Below, piece after piece: positions 55,049-64,000 of a DNA stretch of 64,000 bases. Positions within the stretch are counted from its first letter, which is position 1; each line of letters starts with the position of its first letter. Source of the DNA: Stagonosporopsis chrysanthemi (lineage: Eukaryota > Ascomycota > Dothideomycetes > Pleosporales > Didymellaceae). Made by a program: the position numbers and the translations under genes. Under the pieces are notes generated by a model. That model worked only from the letters and a program-made list of their open reading frames with translations. It ran no database searches and was not told where the DNA came from. Location of the stretch: assembly GCA_022560025.1 (NCBI GenBank), contig JAFISE010000084.1, positions 64,295 through 128,294 on the forward strand, written 5' to 3'.

Positions 55049-56542
55049 GATTGCGCAGGAAGTACACAATTTGCTTCTGTGGGGAGAAGAAGGTGACCGC
55101 TACTTATACGATCGTGAACCCAAGATGGAGATCTATCGCATGACATGTCGAGGCGCCTTGGCAAGTGGGGCGCTGGCTCTACCAGAGGATAAATTTAGTA
55201 GCCAAGTCCGTCAAATTGATTCCACAGTCTATGAATTTCTCTTGACTCTTGAGGATATTGTAAGGTCTGGGAACGCTACATGAATAAACACTGACAAGCT
55301 GCTGTCTGTTCGTGTTCTCAAAAACAACGTTCTTATTATTGTTGTAGAGTGATCGCGTTGTGAATAGATGAACACCTTCCCTAACTTCCAAGAGGTTAGT
55401 AAGGCTGTGGCCATGATTACTAGTAAAAGTACCACAAGATATACCATGTACCGCTCGACGCTTACGGGTACCTGCACCTACTCCAGCATCAAGGTTTATG
55501 CTCATCTAGGTATCGGCGGAACCGCGACTCCTTCGCATAGTGTCGATCCCTGTTCCAAAGATGCCAACGCTGACGCTGCGCAAGTTCCTCGTTGTCAGTG
55601 GGTGAATACCACTGTCGTGAAAGCGATGCAAGCTCAATATCGATAAGGCGGTAACCGTGGCCAAGCGCGACAGGGATACGTGTGTATGCGGTCTTCAAAT
55701 CTTAGTGTTGTCTTCAAAAGGCCGTGCGGCAATCTAACAGTGACTGAGTGACCGCTTGTTCGTAGTGACGCCGGCATCATGAAGTGGCTCTGAAGTGCAG
55801 CACACCGGAACTCTGGCGCAGCAGCCCAAATAATGCATGGCATAGGTACAATTAATTGGTGGTGTCTGGTACAAGTCGAATGTGATTGCACCTGCAGGAA
55901 GCGCAATGCACGACAGGTGGGGTCATCGGGTCGACCGGATGCAATCCAGCCTCTCGTCCGTCACTTTGCAGTGTTCGCGCAAACCTTTGTACCTAGGTTC
56001 TGCAGGTGCCGTACAACTCATACCAAAGTCCTGTTGTAATTTCCATTGCTGGAGCTTGAATCTGTGGTTCCATGCGAAATTTTCCAAGCGCTGCGGGCTA
56101 AGGTCAAGCATAAACGTGCCTTCCCTGTCCGGCTTTGCGCGCCTTAGGCACCAGCAACTTTGGAACGTTGGATGTTATTGTGTGCCCAGCATCCTTCTGC
56201 TCAACATTCATGCATGAGCAATCTGTGTTGTCACTATCTTGCGAATGTTGCGCCTCTCTCGACATCCCTTTCCAGTCTCTCGGGAATTCGGACGAGTGAC
56301 AAGCACTGCAGTCGTACGTGGGATTATGCATGCAAACATAGGTCGCACTTATCAGAAACAACAGTGCGCTGATATACTCGGCGTGTTTCTTAACCCACAG
56401 CGACACCTACATCCAAATTCTTCCAAGGCACCTGGCAACTGCCTCACCTTTCTTTGCATTGACACTACGTAGCGCCCGCAGGTCTCTTTTCGACCTCTCG
56501 AGCCCAGTATCCCTAGATATATTGAATTTGTTGCTTTGCTCA
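55049..56542. other. Region without a recognised gene
   Basis: Several frames of 60-110 residues occur on both strands (for example about 55368-55646 +, with a Cys- and Thr-containing C-terminal half), but none shows a domain or a conserved splice pattern. Probably the promoter of the M43 gene plus degraded DNA. Confidence 0.4.
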
Positions 56543-59056
56543 ATGGTTGTCCCTTACGAGGAGGCCGTACAGCTTTCCGACAATGAGTCTATAGGCTCCG
56601 AGATATCCTCTGGAGACGGCCTGGACTGCTTCCTCGACGACGGTTTGACCAGTACCTATCAGACTTTGGGGATGAAACGTTACGTTCCAATCCACTGTTG
56701 AGGGAAAGCCTGCTCCCACGTCTTCAAGCCATGACAACAATACTACAGATGCTTCGAAACCACTACAAGACCCTGGGCGATATTATTAACACAGCGAACT
56801 AAAAGGTCAGAATATCTTCTGGATACTTTTCCTCAAAGCAAAGAATGGCGGGCAGGGCGATAGAACCGAATGCGAGCTACGCATAGAAGATCTACCAGGC
56901 GAAATTTGTAACAAATGCGAAGCTTTGTCGTACATGCAGAGAACCGCAATCGACTCTCACAAGGCTCGGATAGATGGCAAAATCTTACAAATTTCCGTAA
57001 TTCGCAAGACGCACTGTTTTGTCTGCGCCATGATGAGGAGGACCGATTGTTGTGGGTCGACGCTATCTGTACGGTATCAACCAGGCTGAGGTAAAGCCAC
57101 AGATGAGGTCACAAGGCGAGGCAGAGAAAACCGACTCTGACAGATCTGAGGGAAAAATAGAAGACGAAAATCCAATTTAAGTTCAGCAGATGGGTGACAT
57201 CTACAAAAACGCCAAGTCAGTGTTGATCTGACTGGGTCCAACCGTAAAGATCAGCTCTTCCAATTTTTCGGAACGGAGCCAGAGCGCCACAATGAGCTAG
57301 AATACCTGAAACTTCGACGGAAGGCCGGGTATTCTGAGAAAGAGGGCATCAGAAAAAATATGGAATTGTTACTGCGCCATGAATGGTTCACAAGAGTCTT
57401 AATAGTTCAAGAAGTTGCGCAGAGCCGGTCAGCTCACATCAGACGCGGACGGTGTTCTGTACCAGCGCATGTCTTCTCCCAACTTCCAAAGCTCCTTGGA
57501 GTGCAGCCAGATCCTCATTGTTAACATGTCCTTAATATCATGCCAGAATCAAGGAGTTCTGAAGCATTTCTAAGTACAGCCCGCGACGCGGATAGTTCAT
57601 GACTCCCACAACAGTTCCGGACCCTGCTGCACAATTTCAGAGAGGGTGATTCAACAAAACAGGAAGATAAGATCTTTGCATTGTTCGGTCTGCCGGAAGT
57701 AGCGAAAGAATGGAAGGGTCAGGTGAGTTACAAAAAATCGGAGTCTGAGGTCGTACGCGACACTATCGCGATACTGTTCCCCAACATTCCCCAAGCAGAA
57801 TTGCCGTATTGGACACTCAAAAAATTCTTGCAGATCCTGGATATACTTGAGAGCGCACTTCTGGAATGGCAGCAAGACGTGATGATGCTGTTGCAGTCAA
57901 GCTGTTGCTGGAGATAATGGGCTGCGGCGAATTAGAAACCCGCACTGCATTATTTAATGCATTGAAACATGGCGGAGAAAAGACTACATCTATGCTGATT
58001 GAGATGAGAACAATCCACATAAATGCACGCAACGAGGAAGGAGACTTACCTCTGGATATCGTCTTGCGACGTCATCATCATAAGACAATAATCATGTTGC
58101 TTGACGCCGAAGGGATCGAAACCAGCGACGAGAAAGTTCAGAATGGGCTTTATCATTGGTGCATTTCCGCAATTGCCGCTGATTGCGCAAAGACAAGAAA
58201 GTTTCGAAAGCCTCGGTTATCCGTAATTAAGCGCCATTTTCGAGGAACTGTGGCGTTCGAGTCCGCCTTCCGGCGAGTACTCGCGGCAGACCAGGGGGGG
58301 TTTAAAGAATTCGCAGGCAAACGCACATTGAAGGAAGCAATTATATATTGCCACAAGAATGCAGTTGAGTTATCACTCAGTACAGAAGGGATTGCAGTAG
58401 ACTTGGAAGATGACGAAGGACGAACACCCTTGAGCTACGTCACGGAGCCAAGTATCTTGAAGCTGTTGTTAGGGACAAATAAGGTCAATGTTAACTCAGA
58501 GGACCCGATAGGACGAACGCTGTTGAGTCACGCAGCTGGAGATGGAAGCTGGCATACAGGCAGACTGTTGTTGACATTGGACGAGATTGAAGTTGACTCA
58601 AAAGCCCGGGCATGAAGAACTCCGTTGAGCTATGCTGTGGCGTCTCGAAATCTACATAAAGTCCAAATGTTGCTGCGGACAGATAAGGTCGATGTTGACT
58701 CAAGAGACGCGACAGGGCGGACGCCGTTGAGTTACGCGGCAGATTTGGGATGTCCCCAGAGCATTACGCTCTTGTTAGAAACTGAGAAGATTGACGTTGA
58801 CTCAAGAGATCAAACAGGACGAACACCCTTGAGCTGGGCAGCATCAAGCTTGACGACTGGAAATGGCTGCATAAATGAACTCCTGGAGCTCACAGCGGAT
58901 CCCAAAATTGCAGACCACAACGAAGAGCTACCGTTCTCCTGGGCCGAAAAGTCTGGCTGTGACAAGAATGCTGCAATTATTGCTCGTTGGATGAGGCTGT
59001 TGAGCAAGGATGAAACTGACGATGAGGACGACAATGGTGATGTCGATACGGACTGA
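56543..59056 (+). pseudogene. HET-domain plus ankyrin-repeat protein, decayed
   Basis: HET-domain motifs appear in order on the + strand, in shifting frames: ALFCLRHDEEDRLLWVDAIC then (after a 2-base insertion) INQAEV near 57010-57090. QQMGDIYKNAKSVLI-stop-LGP lies near 57186-57240, where TGA stands for the invariant Trp, and WFTRVLIVQEVA near 57385-57420. EDKIFALFGLPEVAKEW near 57660-57710 is the usual end of the HET region. A frameshift near 57870 leads to an ankyrin part with at least five repeats (GRTPLSYAADLG, GRTPLSWAAS and others) to 59056, interrupted by one TGA at 58613 where a CGA-Arg codon fits. HET-ankyrin proteins belong to the vegetative-incompatibility class that triggers cell death on non-self fusion. 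This copy cannot make a full protein. Confidence 0.85.
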
Positions 59057-59519
59057 TCATAACACAAGCAATTTCAGTCTGCTTGCAAGAGTGGACCAAG
59101 TCAGTACGAGTCTCCCGTAGAAATTTACGCTCACTTGTCTTTATCGTGTGTCCACGATATTTGAAGGTGATGATGTTTGATGTATGTAAAGATATCGCCA
59201 TGTCGCATGGCGTACACGCTACATTACATATCACTATGTGAATGCGCAGCTTTGCAGCCCACCCTAAAGTGTGTGCCAATGTATTTGGGCGTATTAAAAC
59301 TGCTATGTAGCTTGTCCCAGAAGCCACGACAACTTGACAGTGACACGTCTCGCGTGCTATATCCTGAGCATGTCAAAGCCCAGCAGCTGCTACATCAGCA
59401 TGTTTCACAGCGCCTCGCACTTGTACTCGCGCTTTGCTTTGCTATTGTCAAGAGAGTAGGCCCTTTATTCGGGAAGCACCACCGAATCAGAAGATAACCC
59501 GGGGGACTGTTAACAAACC

Positions 59520-60173
59520 GAAATCCAACACTTTTCCTTTGGAAGCAACGCTCGTCCTTCGATTCCCGATTCCGCTACTCATTTGTAGAGCTTTAGTTTA
59601 CCTTCTTTCAGATGCGGCAATGCCTTCCTCGAATGTGGCGCATTTTGTCCACTTCACCCACACCGTCTTAGTGCTGGCAGCGATGTGGCTCACAGTACCG
59701 CAGCTATTCATGGACCGTCGGTTCAAGAAAAAAGAAACTCCCTTCCTTTGACTGCTGCACGAATTGCTTGCTCACAGTACTCCGGCTACTGACTAACGAA
59801 GGCGTAAAACGCTAAGTCATTGGTCTTCATCGCGGGTCTTCATTGCGTATCAGATGTTGACGGAGCATGCTGATAGCTTCAAGGAATGGCATAGCTACAA
59901 AGTAGATATTTGGCTAAACTGCATTGAGGTTGCAGTTTGGGCCGCTGTTTCTTGGTTTGTCCTGGATGCGAACGTATCGAAATGCACCGGTTTTGACTGC
60001 ACATTGAGTTGGACTGTCTGTTGTACTTGCGCAAGATTCAACTTCACCGTATCTGTACCCAGAAAAGCTAATGATTCGGGTCAGCCGTTCGGAGGTGTAC
60101 ACAGTAACGGATGCAGTTCGCAGGTTTCGCGCCTTACGGGCAGGAGAACAGCCAAGGATAAACCATTGTTCTG
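59520..60173 (+). pseudogene. Possible relic of a small multi-pass membrane protein
   Basis: Two stop-separated frames carry clear membrane helices: ATLVLRFPIPLLICRALVYLL and FVHFTHTVLVLAAMWLTVPQLF (59540-59755), then KVDIWLNCIEVAVWAAVSWFVLDA followed by CTGFDCTLSW (59854-60010). The spacing and the C-x4-C motif after the last helix resemble fungal four-helix (MARVEL-like) proteins. No continuous model could be built. Low confidence. Confidence 0.3.
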
Positions 60174-61213
60174 ATTGACGGTGTGTCTTTGTCACGGTTG
60201 AGGGCATCTCCTGCCTCACGTGCAGTTGCACCTCACCTCTGGTGAGACGAGGCTGCCTCTCCTGCACTAGCGCTGTTTACAGCTACCCATGTATACATAC
60301 TGTTCGTAGCTTCGCACAATACAACCTCAGTTCAATCCTCAAATCTTCTCGCACTGCTTGCACTCACTGCGACAGTCTTCTACATTCTCCTCAGTCAAAG
60401 TTTATCCCGAATCTGGCACGTGCTAAGAGTTCGGGGATTCTCAGTGGAGACGAGCACCTGTGCGCAAGGTACACTGACTCGTAGATTGAAACGCACTGTT
60501 AGCCTTCACAGATAACCTCGGGTACCCTGTATCAAGCATGAGCAGGTATTTTTCAATGGCTCAAAGTCCCTAATAGATCTTTACAACACGTTTCGTAATA
60601 GGCTAGTTTTGGCGACTAGGCAAGGATCTCTGGGGTGTGGTCAGAGTTTTCAAAACGTCGCCTTATGGCGCCAAGAGACTTCCAAGTTTTTCTTTCGCGC
60701 GGCCATTATTGTCATGCTTCTTTACCCAACGATGTGTCTCATCTCCAATGGATCTCGCAACACTAGAGTCCGGGTTCCAGTGATGCTAGTAACGGGAAAT
60801 AGCCTTTCGGTGCTCGACCGGGGCGCATGTCCATAACGACTGTAATAATTGAACAATCCAGTTTAAGTCTAGTTTTTGATGGATTCAACTGTAGAGACAG
60901 GTCCATCATTGAGATCCGAAGGCAAACAACGGCAATAGGAAGTAGTTTCAACAAGTCGGTGGCGAATGGATGGGAGCCTCCAATAGTACCGTTACACCCC
61001 CAGTTTGCGGTGTGTTTGAAGTGCTTGATCTATATCTATGGATTCAGGGGCTCGAACGTCTACTGCATATATTTATTTTGTTCGTTGTCGCTTCAGTCTC
61101 ATGTCTCTCTTTAATCTCGCACTCGTTTTCGTTCCCGCAATCACTTCACCACATCTAGCTCACCTTATACCAACATTTAGCAACCCCGATGAACAACATT
61201 GCACCTAATTAGT
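60174..61213. other. Region without a recognised gene
   Basis: Only short frames; none with domain or splice support. It lies downstream of the quercetinase gene (leftward), whose 3' end reaches 61214. Confidence 0.45.
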
Positions 61214-62317
61214 CTATACGACAACATCCACTGCAAATTTCTCCGCTGCCTTCCTCACCGCCTCAACATCAACCGCCCTACACTGATCCGGCACAATCGT
61301 CCCCTCAAATTTTCCCCCTGCCTCCTTAACCAACGCTTCCAGTCCATCCCCACTCGAGTACGCCCAAAATCTCACATATCTATCGACAAACTCAACTGCA
61401 ATCGCCGTTCCGGCGGGGACAAACACAGTCTCGCCCGCGCGGACAAGATGCGAAATCCCGTCGACAGTAACGTTGATCGCGCCGTCGAGCACGCAGTAGA
61501 CCTGATGCGTTTTCTGGAACGTGAAGGGTTTGCTGAAAATGGTGTTGGAGAGGCGGTTACTGGACTCTATGCTTGTGATGGCGAAGTTGCCGGTCGGGGC
61601 GCGGCTTTGTGTGGTTGTGATGAAGGGCCTGCTAAGGACACCTTCTAGCAGGTGACAGGGGCCGGTGTTCGCTTTGAGGTAGTAGGATGTGCCGGCTTCG
61701 TCGGGCAGGCGAGAGTCTTCAGCATCCCAGGGTGTGATGTCTGCGCCTTTGAACGTGGGTTGGAAGACGACGTCGTACTTTTCTTTAATCTCGCGGAACT
61801 TGGGCCCGAATGTATCACGCGGGTTCCGCGTATCGTGTTCGTCTGCCACCACGCCATCGTATCTCTCTGATACAAAGCGAAAGAAGTCGACCCATTGTCC
61901 TGGCGTGACGAGGCCGATGGTTTCATTAATGCCGTCGTCAAGGAGCTGCGGCTGGTGCACAACCTTGGGCGGGACGTAACAGAAGTCACCCGGCCCAAGG
62001 ATCTTGCACCTGTCGCCTGCCCAAACCTTTAGATGGCCTTTTGTGCACATGAATACGTCATGGGCGTGGTCGTGGTAATGAAATCCTGGTGCATCGGCGA
62101 CTGCGCCATCCATGCCAAAAACGGAGATCAGCCCTTCTGTCTCCTTTGCCGAAGCCAGGATACGAACTGTGGATTTCGTGCCGGGGATTGTGATGGTTTC
62201 GCCTTCGTAGGCAGGTATGATGTAGGGCAAGGACTTGCCGAGGGGCTGCTGCACTCGTGGAATATTAGATGGCGAGACGGCCATTGTGGTTGGAGCTTGT
62301 GTGGTGATGATGCTCAT
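61214..62317 (-). CDS. Quercetin 2,3-dioxygenase-like bicupin
   Basis: An intronless 367-residue frame with two cupin domains. The first domain (about residues 55-160) has H80-x-H82 followed after four residues by Asp87, then six residues to Gly94, and later H121 in VPPKVVHQPQ. This is cupin motif 1 with Asp where Glu is usual. The second domain (about 240-340) has KTHQVYCVLDGAINVTVDG and GETVFVPAGTAIAVEF. There is no signal peptide, unlike the secreted Aspergillus enzyme, so it is likely cytosolic. Quercetinases open the flavonol ring and release CO, which would help a plant-associated fungus degrade host flavonols. The metal and the actual substrate are uncertain. The alpha/beta hydrolase starting at 63628 may be a functional neighbour. 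Confidence 0.85.
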   Translation of the reverse strand: MSIITTQAPTTMAVSPSNIPRVQQPLGKSLPYIIPAYEGETITIPGTKSTVRILASAKETEGLISVFGMDGAVADAPGFHYHDHAHDVFMCTKGHLKVWAGDRCKILGPGDFCYVPPKVVHQPQLLDDGINETIGLVTPGQWVDFFRFVSERYDGVVADEHDTRNPRDTFGPKFREIKEKYDVVFQPTFKGADITPWDAEDSRLPDEAGTSYYLKANTGPCHLLEGVLSRPFITTTQSRAPTGNFAITSIESSNRLSNTIFSKPFTFQKTHQVYCVLDGAINVTVDGISHLVRAGETVFVPAGTAIAVEFVDRYVRFWAYSSGDGLEALVKEAGGKFEGTIVPDQCRAVDVEAVRKAAEKFAVDVVV

Positions 62318-63627
62318 TGTGCGCGAGGTGGCTGCTTGTACGGGTTATAGAGGATGTGTCAGTACCCTGAATCTTGTGCAGCAATCTTCTGGCGTGAAAA
62401 TAATGTGTTCGGATTTGTGTCCGGCACAAGTCCTACAGCAATGATCTCTCTTGATAAGTACTGCAAGTCGGAAGACGGTGTTGTACGACGTGTACGATGC
62501 CCCTCGTTCCCCATTCCACGGTGAGAGGACCCCGGTCAATGGCACTGTGATTCTCCTTCCGTTTCAGCAACAAGCTCGCACTCCGAGACTTTCCAGCTCA
62601 GCATTCCCGAATTTCGCACGAGAAGCTAAGCATCCCGCTCAAGGGGGTGGGGAAGCTTGTCTGCATATCGAGCGGACAACGTCTCGACGATTGGTCGTCA
62701 CGTCCCTCAACTCGAACTACCACACGTTAAGGCAAAAGTCGTGCTATTTGAAACTTCACTAGCGATTTACAAATCTTCCATTAATCTCTCTTGCCAGGCA
62801 TACCGCTTGTATAGAAGTTGTGTTAGTGGTGGCCAATTCCGGGGAAGTGGGGCAGATTACTCATCTGCCAACCTGGGGCCAGTCACTAGGTGTCCACCGT
62901 CCACATGCCCCACTGCTTGGTCCACCCAGCGTCAGCTACACAACAAACAGCCGATCATCGTACAACAGGCACACCACACTACACTGCCGGGACTACAATG
63001 TGCATAAGCGCATAGCAGGGTGGCAGGCCGGAGTTCGCGGATAGCATGGGTCAGCGCAACTTGTTCCACTCACGCCAAAGGACTGGGGACAAACATACAA
63101 TGAATCGTCAAGGCTGTACTGTGTAGCCGAGATAGTGCGAGTGGCACGTCTCCGCTTTTTAGCTTATCTACATGCAGTACAGCCTAGACACAGTGTAAGT
63201 TACATCACGCCCACGACTGGCAATGTTCAGTCAGAGAAAGTAAGTAATCTTAACGCGATTCGCCACTCCTTATCGGCTCGAGGTAAGCCATACCGTGCAT
63301 GGGCAAGCACACGCACATAATGTAGTACGTAAGAAGGAAACCACGCGCATTGAGACAGATAACGTTCGTTTTGGACTCTTTCAGCATCGCGGGCGGGAAA
63401 GTAGACGGTTATTCACCGGGACCTGTTTAAGATAGTCCTGACCGGACCCCCCCCACTTCAGGTGCGCGGCGTTGCCTAAGCACGGCTCGTACATCACATC
63501 GTACCTGGATATGTACTCCAGGCACTTTAGCGTACGGAACTTGGCCATGTAGCTGAACTACTTCTTGCCAGGGCTGTGAGACTGACCAGAGCACAATCCT
63601 CATCTCAGCTCCGTAGATTGACTCACA
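62318..63627. other. Divergent promoter region between quercetinase and hydrolase genes
   Basis: 1.3 kb with short frames only. It would serve as the shared upstream region of two divergently transcribed catabolic genes, which is compatible with joint regulation; no specific binding site is identified. Confidence 0.45.
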
Positions 63628-64000
63628 ATGACATCCCTACGCGTCTCGTACAAGAACGTCGGGGGCGTTGACATACCAACCGATATCTTCCTGCCGGAGA
63701 AGTTGCAGGCGAAGGCGGCACCAGTTTTGATTATGTGAGTACATCTGAGTTGGGATCGTGACTTGAGCATCAACCTTTCAACTCTCTACAAGCTCTCCTC
63801 CATACCCCAAGTCTGAAATCCCCGTTTCCAAAATCCCACTGTCCAGATTCCAGCCCTTAAATTCCTTATATAAAATCCCAGCTCCTTCGATAGCTAATGG
63901 CCTTAGGATTCATGGCGGTGCTTTCATGCTCGGCGCCTCATCCTTCAACAACACCGACCAGATTCAAGACTGTACAGACCGAGGGTGGATTGTCCTTGCA
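63628..64000 (+). CDS. Alpha/beta hydrolase (HSL/esterase type), 5' part only
   Basis: Exon 1 (63628-63734) codes MTSLRVSYKNVGGVDIPTDI and continues to APVLI. The intron 63735-63906 (172 nt, GTGAGT..CCTTAG) is long for this genome. Exon 2 runs off the window end. The junction restores VLIMIHGGAFMLGASSFNNT, the HGGxxxLG oxyanion-hole motif of HSL-type and carboxylesterase-like alpha/beta hydrolases, with a conserved first strand. The catalytic Ser lies outside the window. It is divergent from the quercetinase gene; such esterases sit beside aromatic catabolic genes in several fungi. Confidence 0.8.

Overview
The window is fungal nuclear DNA from a filamentous ascomycete (Pezizomycotina), probably a plant-associated Dothideomycete. 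The signs are spliceosomal introns of about 44-72 bases with GT..AG ends and CTAA/CTGAC-type branch points, secreted plant-wall enzymes (cutinase, pectate lyase, GH28 polygalacturonase), HET-type incompatibility gene relics, and C-to-T / G-to-A stop mutations of the kind made by repeat-induced point mutation (RIP). The class-level guess is inference. Most multi-exon gene models here were assembled by hand from splice signals and frame continuity.

Layout. 0-3.2 kb: a broken cytochrome P450 gene followed by an intact type-2 glycosyltransferase of the fungal GT2 class. 3.3-8.7 kb: a peroxisomal fructosyl-amino-acid oxidase, a protein with a metal-site-less JmjC-like region, and a short-chain dehydrogenase. 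9.8-12.4 kb: a cutinase, then a tract of long homopolymers around an assembly gap. 12.4-25.3 kb: a conserved housekeeping block containing a zinc alcohol dehydrogenase, a stand-alone Prp3-C-terminal-domain protein, the mitochondrial Mg2+ channel MRS2, a small unknown protein, clamp loader subunit RFC5, a DUF7514-type protein and the MAPKKK STE11. 27.4-34.1 kb: an accessory metabolic and wall-degrading set made of an NmrA-like reductase, a pectate lyase and a GH28 enzyme in convergent orientation, and a beta-lactamase-type esterase.

34.5-42 kb: a Fot1/pogo transposon with perfect 54-bp terminal repeats but a transposase full of stops, next to two divergent decaying ankyrin-repeat genes; the right-hand one ends in a ZZ zinc finger. 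An intact NTF2-like protein follows. 43.9-50.2 kb: one large intact gene for a DOCK-family guanine nucleotide exchange factor, preceded by a 15-bp minisatellite. 50.2-60.2 kb: a gene-poor, degraded zone holding a 572-bp MITE, a ten-exon M43 metalloprotease and a HET-ankyrin pseudogene. 61.2-64 kb: a quercetinase-like bicupin and the start of an alpha/beta hydrolase.

How it fits together: polarity, growth and signalling genes (GT2, STE11, DOCK) and replication or mitochondrial genes sit in intact stretches. The 34-60 kb part looks like an accessory compartment in which transposons and non-self-recognition type genes (ankyrin, HET, ZZ) are decaying, with an intact DOCK gene in the middle. I did not find a clearly new biological system. 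The least expected items are the ten-exon M43 protease, the MITE with its 4-bp target duplication, the decayed ankyrin-ZZ/HET set and the JmjC-like protein.
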